Source: Whitmania pigra
Taxonomy: Eukaryota; Annelida; Clitellata; Hirudinida; Haemopidae
Reading direction: 5' to 3'
Length of the DNA: 64,000 bases
NCBI GenBank assembly: GCA_021613335.1
Contig: JAJTWR010000473.1
Location: 1,061,001-1,125,000, forward strand
Part shown: in pieces, positions 50,210 through 61,198 of the stretch
Numbering within the stretch: position 1 is the stretch's first letter
How the letters are laid out: each line of letters begins with the position of its first letter
Position numbers and translations under genes: made by a program
The notes under the pieces: generated by a model
Seen by the model: the letters and a program-made list of their open reading frames with translations, nothing else
Database searches by the model: none
What the model was told of the DNA's origin: nothing

Positions 50210-51230
50210 TTATTTGCGTCATTCAAATGCTCTTCCGACACTGATTTTAAAAACAAATATTGTAAATCAACGTAATAAATGCAATTAACCATATAGTATG
50301 ATTGTTATATGTACGAATAAGCTCCGGATATTCCACAATGGCATGATATAACAGCGGTTAGTTATCTGATATTGTAGCAAACTCTCGTCAGAGATAAACT
50401 TGTCATAGTGATCTGTCAAAATCACCCATATCAAAATTGTTCGAGAAGTCCTCGACAAAACAGCCCCGCTAAAACAGCAGTGTAAGCCATGCCGGCTAAG
50501 TGATCACGACCGCCTAATTGGAAACAATTTAATTTTTTTATTTAAATACGTTAACCGAAACTAATTCTGCTTGTAACCTTTACCTAAAAAGTATGTTTAA
50601 AGAATATCCAACCATCATTTCATCAATTAAAATGAAATATTGGATAATGTTTGTAGCATCGCAATGCACATCAAAATTCAAAATTTGGTATTGATCAGTT
50701 CAATATTTTAAGAATTATGCTAAGATTGGAATCATCACTGGAATCATCTTGATAGTAAAAATAACTCGCTAAATAACAATTCCATTAATATTTTAAAATT
50801 GACATTTCAACTGAAAAACTGCATCGTTATTTTGATTTTAGCATAGGCATTATTAAGGAGCAAGGCTAGGCGAGATAGTTCACGAGATAGCGTGACATTG
50901 CTATTATTTCTTGAGGTCAATAAGTCTTTTTGAAATTATGTTTAACTTATAAATATTTATTTTCAAACAATGTCTCATCTCCAATTTTAACCAAAAAATT
51001 TCAAGTGATTTATAATGCCAAATAACCGCTTGCGATCGAATATCATAAGCGTATTTTATGAAGCCGTTTTTTCGAGTCAATACTCACAGATTACTGCGGT
51101 TTTAAATTTTAAAAAGTACAGTTGGTCCATTTAAATTTTGAAAAGTCTATTTTTATGTGCTGAAATTGTCACTTGATGTAACAAAGAAGGATATTGTTTG
51201 TGATATTCATGAGGACTTAAAGAGGTAATC
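49191..51230. other. Intergenic between BPI-2 and BPI-3
   Basis: No exon recognised. Contains a (TTC)n(ATT)n tract at 50138-50212 and a possible left-end fragment of the GACGGGG-type element at about 50440-50490. Confidence 0.45.
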
Positions 51231-51262
51231 TGCGGAATTTCCAGCAAGAAGTGCAGAGAAAG

Positions 51263-51270
51263 TATAAAAG
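51263..51270 (+). promoter_or_regulatory. TATA box of BPI-3
   Basis: TATAAAAG, 44 bp before the start codon; CGGAATTTCC at 51233-51242 lies just upstream and resembles a Rel/NF-kappaB site. Confidence 0.6.
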
Positions 51271-51306
51271 AAGTCGATGTTCTTTGCAAGAGAAGATAAA
51301 AACAAG

Positions 51307-53460
51307 ATGATGAAGATAATAATTTTGTGTCTTTTTGCACTGGTTCACCTCGTCTCCAGTTTGCAAATGTTTCATTTTAGTTTAAGCGTTTATAGTGATT
51401 GAAATCTATTTATCAATACCAAATTAAATTACAGAAGTTTTTAATAAAGTTATTATCAGATATTTTAAAAGTAAACTTACAACTTTGCAGCCCAGGAAAA
51501 CGTTGAGATTGCCTTGTCCAGTCAAGGTTTAAATTTTGCAGCAGGAGTGGCAGTGGATATTTTGTCCAGAGATCTTACAACGAAAACCATTCCGAATATT
51601 GATGGAAAGGTGTCTCTCTCAAATATTCGAGTAAGTGCATCCATTTAATCGAATAAAAGAAATTAAAACTGTGTAAACTTAAAGTACATATTTTATCCAA
51701 GGTCACTGAGTTTGTTAAGCCTACTGCTCAGGTGAATCTGAACAATGGTGTGGGGATCACCTTGTCCCTTTCGGGTGCTTCCATCCGGGCAGAGGCCAAT
51801 TGGAGTTATCTTAAGAAAGTGTGGTTCGTTAAAATTCGAGATAGCGGATCTGTTACGGCTTCCTCTGTAGCCAGCATCAGCGTTTCGGTCAGAGTAGGAA
51901 GTGATGCCAATGGAAAGCCGACTATCAGTGCTACCGATTGTTCAGCAAGTCTGCCGGATTTGAGCATAAAAATCAGAGGATCATGGGCTAGCTTCCTCTA
52001 CAATTTTCTGATATCGTTAGTCTTGGAAATAAATGCTATGTAAAACCAGCATTATCATTTAAGATCATTGGTATAACGTAATATTATATTCATTACATTA
52101 ATATTACTTGCAAAATTTTAAATTATTAATTAAATATCAGCTATTATAAATTGTAAAATGTTGTTATAAGCACTTACTAATTTTCTAATTATTTTATTTA
52201 TCAGATTGTTTAAGGGCACAATAAGATCAAAGTTGGAATCGATAATTTGTCAGTCTGCCAAAAATGCCATCAATGTTAATGGGGCCAAAGAATTGGAAAC
52301 TCTAAAATTGCAAGCGAAAATTAACAAACATCTAACAGTTGATTATTCTCTCGCAAGGGCTCCACTTTTCACTTCAACATTTTTAAAAAGTTATCACAAG
52401 GGAAAGTTTATCGACGATGCAGTAGTCGAGCAGGTAAATTGAATAAATTTTGAAATAAAAAAAAAATAGTTATTTTGGCATTATTAAAAACTTTTTAACT
52501 GCTAAATTCGTAATTGATAAGATTGTCTCTTATCTATTTATCTTTTATCATATTTTAATCTAAAAATAATAATAATAATTTTGTAATTCGGCATAAATTT
52601 CAATTATGTTAAATTATTATTTGATAAATTAGTATAAATATTGTCTTGGAATTAGGTTACTTCCATGGCAACACCGACGGACAAAATGATCGCCTTCTCA
52701 ATTTCGGAAAATGTCTTCAACAGTGCCCTCAGAGTGCTTTACAGAGCCGGAGTTGCCAAATACACTTACACGTTCAACACTTGGGATGTCAGCAAGCTAA
52801 AGTTTTAACTTTTTCAAATAATACATAACAATAAATTTATTTTTTAACAGCAATGTCCTTAGGAATTAAATTTAAAAAAAGCGCAAATTTTATTATAGTA
52901 GTCAGAATCCCCATTCAAGCCATAACCTCTAACATTGTCTTCAACACTTTAATTTTAATTTTAACATTGCTGCGTTTCAGGAAATTTCTGGAAATATACC
53001 TTACGATACCAGCCACGGAAGTGGTCCTTTTGAGGTGAAAGTTGAGGCAACTGGAGTTCCCTTGGCACTGATAGCAACCAACTCTATAAAAGTGAATGTC
53101 TCAGGTGTGGTCGAAATTACATCAAAGCCTGCTGGACAAGCCCCGAACACTATTTTGAGAATCCAGTTCTGGCTTGCTGCTGAAACTACGGCTACAATCG
53201 TTTCAGATGTCTTGAGAGGTTCAGTTAATAAAATCACACCAGTTTTGATCAGCGTTACCCCTCCTATTCCAAATACTCCAGTTTCGGTTATCACAGATAG
53301 CATTGCAGCACTTGTTAACCTTGCTCTTCCATCCATCAATGAAGAACTTCAGAAGGGACTGCCTCTCCCTAATGTCCAAAGCGTTAGCTTCATAGATTCG
53401 TCTTTGTCGCTGAACAACAGGTACCTTAGTGCCTCTGCCAATCTCCGCTATACGCCTTAA
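51307..53460 (+). CDS. BPI/LBP family protein 3
   Basis: Six exons: 51307-51358, 51491-51630, 51702-52015, 52205-52433, 52656-52787, 52981-53460 (448 aa). Signal peptide MMKIIILCLFALVHLVSS. Nearly identical to BPI-2 across exons 3, 4 and 6, with a few substitutions (GGTWAS against RGSWAS; FMGDAV against FIDDAV; EATAT against ETTAT). Introns are also alignable, so the two arose by a recent roughly 4.5-kb tandem duplication. The exon 3 donor is GTTAGT and the exon 5 donor GTCAGC, both weaker than in other copies. The conserved cysteine pair is retained. Extracellular lipid/LPS binding is inferred. Confidence 0.88.
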
Positions 53461-54298
53461 AGGACTTACAAGTGGAATGAAGCTTTGATACTGAGCAAAG
53501 ACAAAAAGATAGATTTTATTAGATGACTTCCATATAGTTGAAGCAAACACTAACAAATACATTTAGATGTTATTAATTCCATATAAACGATTAGGCACAA
53601 ATTTAGTTTTCGAATTTAAATATTTGCATTGCTTAAATCTTTTTAAATAAATGTATGTTAAAAAAGTATTTAAATGTGGAGTTTATTCAAAATATTTGAG
53701 GTGATTTAATCTCTAAACATTATACAGCTACAAGTGCTGAAGGATCACCTCAATGAAAAGAATACATTATCAATAATCTCATGTTTGTCGAAACAAGAAA
53801 AGCGTGACCACTTCAAAATTGTACAGCTTTCATAACACCACAAAGGAAAAAAATAAAATATATCTTTAGATAATAAATCAAATGAAAATAATTATTATGA
53901 AGCCATTGTTTATTATTATCAAATTCCAGATGTGGAGTAAATACTTGTAATTTATTTTATGATAAACATGTTAGCAATTTATTTTTGTAACATTTAAATA
54001 ATTGATAGAAATAATAACTTTAAAACGAATATTGAATCGAAAGTTGTTGCAAAAGTGATGACATTTATGGAAATCAAAATCAATCTCAAAGGCCTTCCAT
54101 TTTACCTGTTAAAACTGTAATGACTAACATTTCGTCTAAGAACACTGCCTACCATCGTTTGCCGGAAGGTAGCTACTTTCATGCATTAATCTGACTTTAA
54201 ATCTAGATTGTTCAGAGAGTAACGATTGCATTATTACATTAAGTAATACATTGGCGATAACATTAACTTTTACACTTCATACAATCGAAACTTCAAGT
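53461..54298. other. Intergenic between BPI-3 and BPI-4
   Basis: 3' flank of BPI-3 with AAATAAATG near 53645; no exon recognised. No clear TATA box precedes BPI-4. Confidence 0.45.
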
Positions 54299-56611
54299 AT
54301 GTGGAAAGCAGTTTTCATTTTGGTCTTTCTCCACAACATTGCCTGTAAGTACATCAAACGTGATTGAAACATAGAAGTTATTTTACATGCATGATCAAAT
54401 GAGAATTAAATAAAATGGTACTTTTTAGATTATGGACAAGCTGATGTAGAGATTTCCTTGTCAGAAAGGGGCTTGTACTACATAGTGGAAAAGTTTGTGA
54501 ACTTTTTAATAAACAATATTATAAACGAAGGATTGCCTGACTACCTTGGTGAAGTATCATTGACGAATTTCAAAGTATGCTTTATTTTAAATGTCGATCC
54601 GTAATTTCTGAATGTAACTAATATTAATAACTTATTTATCAATAGATCTCAGAGTTTACTATACCAAAGATTGCGATAAGACTGAATGAGGGAACAGATA
54701 TCGCAATATCGCTGTCCAATCTTTCTTTCAAAGTAAAGTGTAACTGGAGCTATGAAAAGGATATATGGGTTTTTACAGTAAAAGACAGTGGAACAATTAC
54801 ATCTTCAACAAACATTGCAATGGGCGCATCCGTTGGTATGTCAAGCCACGACGGAAGGCCGATGATCAGGGTTCACGGATGCTCAACAATAATGCCGGAT
54901 TTGATACTGAAAGTCGGTGGTTCTTGGACCAGTTTCTTGTACAATCTCCTCATCAAGTAAGTTGTGATAAAAGTCGTGGGCTGCGTACAATAGTTTACCA
55001 TAATGGGTCATTTGTTTTTTAATTAGTAAATGTTTTATTCAACAGGCTATTTAGTGGTATTATTAAATCAAAGTTGGAGGATGTGTTTTGTCAAAGAGCG
55101 TTAGATCTTCTAAACACTAAAGTAGCTCAGAAATTGGACTCTCTGAATCTTCAACAGAAAATAAGCAAAAATTTGAGCGTCGATCTTTCTCTTTTAAAAG
55201 CTCCGTATTTTGGCACCAACTTCCTCAAAATTATTCTCAGGGGCCAATTTATCGGGGATGATTCTCCTCGTGAGGTAATTTTGTATATTAAAAGGATGGT
55301 AATTAGATGATTGGGGTGAAATAAAAAATTTAACACCTTGAGTAAATAAATACATGTTAAAAAATAAAAAATACCTAAAATGTACCTTAAAATGTACGCG
55401 ATTATAAGAATTATGAATTCAAATGAAGGAAAACGATAAAACTAACAATTGATAATTAACAATTAATAATAAGTAACTAATAATTACTAAATAATAATTA
55501 ATAGGGTGATTTCTCTTTAAAATAAATTCGTTAAATAAACAATCCAAGCGGACAAGGTTTAAAAATTTACAAGACACCTAAGTAAACGTGGATGTTAGAA
55601 ATTAAAAGTAAAGTATAAAAGGATTATTACTCAGATAAAGATCTTTTTAAAATTTATAAAAAAATTGTTAAGTTTATGCAACTACAAATAATTACGTTAT
55701 GTTAATCAGGAACTTATTTGACTAAATAATTTCTAAAATAATATTTAAAATACAGAACATCCCAATGATTACGTCTACAAACAACATGATTGGTGTAGCT
55801 TTCTCCGAGAATATTCTCAATAGCGCCTTCACGGTTCTTTACAAGATTCTAGGAGGCAAATTGATCCATACCCTTCACGATTTAAGTGTGAGCTGTTCTT
55901 GAATTTTTTGCATCAAACTCAACGAATTTCTAATTAGATTAGGAAACTGATTTTGAATTTATTAATTTGCAGTTGCTCCTTTTACTATTATAAAAAATAA
56001 GTAGCGTCAGGACTCAATAAAAATAAATAAGTAAACATTAACCTACAGTGAATATTAAATTACAATATATTATAATAATGCATTTATTATTTATATATTA
56101 TAAATTATTAACCCACTTTAAAACCTCTTAGAAAATACTCAGTGGTCGCTCAATTGCTGGCCTGCAAATCAATGGACCTATTGATCTAAATGTTCACGCA
56201 GATGATGTTCCTAGGGCATCCATTTCTCCAAAGGGCATCTCAGCAAATTTTTCTGGAACATGCGAAGCAATACTCAAACTTCCTTTCAAAGCACCCGAGA
56301 GACTGATCAGCATCGACTTTGCCATCGGTGCCGCAGTCAGGGTAAACATCGACTCTAACATTATCAGGGGTTCAGTTACTGGAATTAGTCCAACTTTTAT
56401 CATGATCATTTCCCCCATGCCTGGTATTCTAAATTCTGTAATAAATGAAAGCATTTCTGGTTTTTTAAATTTTCTTATGGAGTCACTGAATGATAAACTC
56501 GAGCTTGGAATTCCCCTGCCAATAGTTTTCGGAACCAGTCTCGCAAATGTCTCTCTGACTTTGAATGATCGTTATTTGTACATGACATCGAACATGATTT
56601 TCAGTGACTAA
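54299..56611 (+). CDS. BPI/LBP family protein 4
   Basis: Six exons: 54299-54344, 54429-54574, 54646-54956, 55046-55274, 55756-55887, 56132-56611 (447 aa). Signal peptide MWKAVFILVFLHNIA. Shares the NWSYEKD segment, the cysteine pair (HGCSTI, VFCQRA) and the size of exons 4, 5 and 6 (229, 132, 480 bp) with the other copies but is strongly diverged in sequence. It has extra cysteines (KVKCNWSY; GTCEAI). Donors and acceptors are canonical and the frame is open throughout. Same orientation as its neighbours. Lipid binding inferred from the fold. Confidence 0.86.
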
Positions 56612-58170
56612 TAGCAGATGATAAGATTGGAATGTTTTGATATTTACCGATGAATATATGACACGTTGGTTGTTTCAATATGAATTTATTTTAATTACGA
56701 CGAAAAATTATGAATTTAATATTTTATCGACTTTTATCGGTTATTGGGATTATTGGTAAATGTAATTTTAAAAACTTTTAAAAATAATCTTTAATTTCAT
56801 TTGTTTGTAATATGATTTATACACTATTTTGACGGTAATGCTGTCATTGAGCATTGTACATGTTATTAAACGTTCGATAGATGGCAGACGTTTTTTTGCA
56901 AAACTTGCGCCTCGTGAATGTAGAGGTATATGTCGAATAATTTAATTTAAATTACTAATATCTTAATTTATTATTTAAATTATTAATAGTTTAATTTATT
57001 AATACTTTAATTTAATAGTTGTATTTAGTTTATTAATTATTTATTTGGAAATTAAACTGGGATATGTTTTACAAAACAAATGTTAACAGTTTCAAAGTGA
57101 ATAATTGTTAATTTGAAAAGATTTCAATCAAAAGAATTACTTGAACGCATTCCATCATCTCAGTTAAGCAATGGACTTCAATCAAATCAACTTAGAGTTA
57201 TGCTAAGGACGGGGGTCAAGGATCCAGGGACTCGACATAATAATTTATTATTAATATTATTATTATTATGTATTATATATATTAATTATTTATTATATTT
57301 TTTTATTATATTTTATTATATTTTATTATATTTATTATTTATTACATTTTAGGCTTTATTATTAATATTATTATGTATTATATATATATATATGTATTAT
57401 ATAATAATAATTTATTATTAATATTATTATTATTATTATTGCATTGTATATTGCATATATTGTATATATAATATATATATAATATACAATATATAATAAT
57501 AATTTATTATTAATATTGTTATTATTATTGCATTGTATAAATTATTATTATACATTGTATATTATATATATATAATAATAATATTATAGAAAGGAATTAT
57601 TTTTCCATTCAGTTGGAATCAACAAGTACGTTGAATTGATTCACTGTCATAGTTAAACGATTGCATGCCTTATCATGCTATGAAAATTGCATTAATTGAA
57701 TCATCATCATCATCATCACGACTACGAGAATCAATTAAAACATGGCCTGACGTTCAATAACATTGGCCGTGATAAATTAAGCAATTTTTGCTTGGGATGC
57801 TGTTTCAGTTGCTTGGTGAAGCGTGGCAGAGCAGTTCTTGGTTAGACTGGCATCCGGCTGTTTGAAGCAATCTTTACCTGATTCGAACATTTTGCTGTTC
57901 TGTTCATCAAAGGTAATTAAATAATTTAACTGATATTAAACTAATATTAAATAATTTAACTAATATTTCATAATAATTTAGCTAATATTTCAATGCAATG
58001 TTTTTGAGAAAAAGGGCTTAGGAGATGAGGCTATTACTTTATTTTACCGTCAACATCAACATCAGCGTGTTAACGAAAAATATTTTTTAACTAAATTATT
58101 TACTAACTGATTTGTAACGTGGAAATAACACTCGATTCTAATGTTTTCTTTTTCAGGAATTTGAAGCAAC
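56612..58170. other. Intergenic with AT-rich foldback tracts; possible 5' UTR exon of BPI-5
   Basis: 57154-57190 is a LINE-tail copy. 57225-57590 is a dense TTA/TATA region able to fold on itself. A non-coding first exon of BPI-5 may end at 57911 (CATCAAAG before GTAATT), because an acceptor TTTTTCAG lies 14 bases before the BPI-5 start codon. Confidence 0.45.
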
Positions 58171-61100
58171 ATGGTTGAAATGTGGAATGTCTTTCTCGGT
58201 GTGGGTCTGCTTGTTAGCATCTTTGGTAAGAACTACTAGCCATTATTGTCAAGAAAATGAACATTTAATAATTTATGCCTAATTATTATACTTAATTGAG
58301 TAATTAATTTATTTATCGTAGACCAAATAAAACATACCTTTTGTATGGAACATCTCTTTAAAACACTATTATTAATCTCTACAAGTTTCTTTTTCTTTTA
58401 GACTCAGTTCTCGGAGATTCCGGAATAGAATTCGTTCTGACTCCGAACGGTACAAACTTTGCAGCATCTTTGCTCAGGGACGAGGTGACATCGGAACTCG
58501 TGGGCAGCAGCATTCCTTACTTTAGGAAACAAGATGTCCAGCTTTTCGGATGGACGGCAGATGTTGAGTTGTCCAATCTGCTGGTTTGTTTTTGTTGTTG
58601 TTGTTGTTTTTGTTGTTGTTGTTGTTGTTGTTGTTTTTGTTTATATGTAGTGACTAATTGAAGGTTTTGAAGGCATTGCTGAAATGCGGTTTTTCGTAAA
58701 GAGGACAGATGTCGAGCTGTTTGATTTTATGGCTTGATAGTTATAGTAAATTGCATTGGTCGAAAATCTGGTTAAAGACATATTAATAATTTTATAAGGT
58801 TGTGTTTGAATAGCCGAGGAATTAATTAATAATATTCACTATTACTAATAATTTGCATTACGTGAATAGCATTTATTTATTATGATTAATTAACTCAATT
58901 TTAATATTATTCATTAAACTTAATTATAATAACTCAATTAATTAACACATAATAAATATTATTATTATTAATTATTAAAAACCAGATCAGGGACATTGCC
59001 ATGGCGAACCTCTCCGTCAGTACGCTACCCGGTGTGGGTCTCAAGGTGCAGATCAAGCACATGACCGTCAAAACGCAATGTAGCTGGAAGTATGAGACCG
59101 AGATCCTGATCAAGATCAACGACAACGGAACTGTCTCGACACTGGCCGACAATATCGAAGTTGATTTTGTCGTTAGTCTCGTGAATAGGAACGGAAGGCC
59201 GGCTCTAAACGTTGCCTCTTGCAGAGCCACCGTTGGGGAGTTTCTGCCCCAGTTTGAGGGTAGCTATGCTTTCCTGTACAACTTCTTCATCCAGTGAGTG
59301 AAGTACATTATTTTAAACAATTTAACGAGATCCACGAGAGATTTTTTTTTATTAATTAAGTAATTTAATGATAATAAGTCATTATTGCAAATAATAAATT
59401 ATTTTAAAAATTAAAAGTATTCACAATTATTATTATTTTTAATTTTATTTTTATTCGGAATCAATTTAGAGGTCGATGATATCAATCGATTTTCATCATC
59501 ATAGAAATAATATTAACATGTCTTTATTAAGTGTTTATCGATTTCGAACGACCTCCAAAACATCTAATTGCATCTCGTATGCAAACAAAATTACCTGAAA
59601 TTCTACTGCACCTAAGGTCACGCGCGATATCATGTTGTCCCGTTGCACTGTTACAACAACATTTCAGCATTTTTATCTCTGAGAATTTGGCAATTGTCAT
59701 ACATAAGTAACTTGAGACATCCTACGATTAATATTTATTTTATAGTTTATTATTCATTATTATTATTATTATTATTATTATCATCATCATCACCCACATA
59801 TTCATCGACATTCTTCAGGTACTTCAGAGATCAGATCAAGGTGGACATTGAGACATCTGTCTGCGAAGAGTTGACCACGATCATCAGCGGGGACTTCACT
59901 AAGAAGCTCCAGTCCCAGAAGATGCTGGCAAAGCTGAACCATCACCTGACATTGGACTACTCTATGGACAAGCAACCTGTCTTTGGCCCGACCTTCGTCA
60001 AAAGTTTCCATAAGGGAAGCTTTTTGGGTGATGCCGTTGTTCTGCCTGTAAGTATTGTTGTTTGGTCGTTTGTTTTCGATTGTTGGATAATATAAGTTTG
60101 TTGTTTTATTTATTTGTTTTTAATTAGTATTAAATTAAAATCATAATCACAGATATTTTTTTAAATCTAGTTTCAATTTCATCTTTTCAGACAACAGTCA
60201 TGGCTGCTCCGATGGACCGTATGGCAGGATGTGTAGTTTCTGAGACGGTTTTGAACAGCGCACTGAGGGTTTTCCATACGAGCAGTTGGTCCAAGTTTGC
60301 AGTGGACATCGACTTCTGGAAGGTGAGCAGTGATGCGTGACTGGAACAATGGGCTACCTTCTTGAATTTAAATTTGTGTAACATTGTTGATTTTTTGTTC
60401 TTCCACCATCCATCCATCCATCCAATCTTATCACTGATGTTATTTTGTTAATTAGAGTTTGTCTAAATGTATGGATAGCATTGGATAACAACATATAATT
60501 GTAAGAAATGCTTCTATTTCATATTTAATATCACATTAGAAATCGCTTTTTAAATTTGATTCAATTGGCAATAATTTTCTAACCTTTGAAAAAGTTAATA
60601 GAATCTTTTATGAGCTAATTAAAACCTGCATTTACATAATCAGATTGTGCCACTTTTATTGTAACAATTCTGATGTCATCATAATCATCATTAACATTTT
60701 TGACATCTGCATCAGGAAATGGCCAGAGCACTCCGCCTTAGCCCGAATCAGACCGATGGATCATCCAAGGTGACAGTCCACACGGAAACTGCCCCAACGG
60801 CTTCCATTTCTCCGACCGGCATAACCTTGAACATCCAGGGAGTGTTGAGCATCAGACCGAAGGACGCCCCGGCTACTACACCTCCGTCGTTGGCCATCAG
60901 ATTCTCCTTCACGAGCGTTTCCAATGTGTCCATCATGTCCGACAGGCTGCACGTCAATCTCACCAGTTCCTTTCTGGTCGTGAACGGCGTCGTTCCTCCA
61001 ATTCCTGGACTCAACGTGGCGGATTTCAACAAGGCCTTGGTGCTCCTCAACCATCTCGTGCTGCCGAAGATGAACGAGAAGTTTGCAGGCGGATGGGAGC

Positions 61101-61198
61101 TGCCGAGATTTTTCGGAGTGGCCTTCCCCAACGCAACCGTCGACGTCAAGCCTCGCTATCTGAGCTTGTCCTCGGATCTTGCTTATGGAACCTTGTAG
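58171..61198 (+). CDS. BPI/LBP family protein 5
   Basis: Six coding exons: 58171-58225, 58402-58583, 58986-59293, 59819-60047, 60191-60322, 60716-61198 (462 aa). Signal peptide MVEMWNVFLGVGLLVSIFG. Exon 2 is longer than in the paralogues. Conserved cysteines appear in ASCRAT and SVCEEL, with an extra one in KTQCSWKY. Coding exons are clearly richer in GC and C/G-ending codons than BPI-1 to BPI-4. A (TTG)n tract follows the exon 2 donor (58588-58640). Most diverged member, probably the oldest split or under different codon pressure. AATAAA at 61374. Lipid/LPS binding inferred. Confidence 0.86.

Noticed and set aside
50440..50520. Second copy of the 18S-containing chimera (TAAGCCATGC, GCTAAG)
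   Set aside because: Similarity limited to about 20 bases with gaps; only the GACGGGG-like end seems plausible.
60748..61149. 133-codon minus-strand frame; similar 112-codon frames at 48574-48912 and 53001-53339
   Set aside because: Antisense shadows of the last exon of BPI genes, whose sense frame has clear family homology and splice sites.
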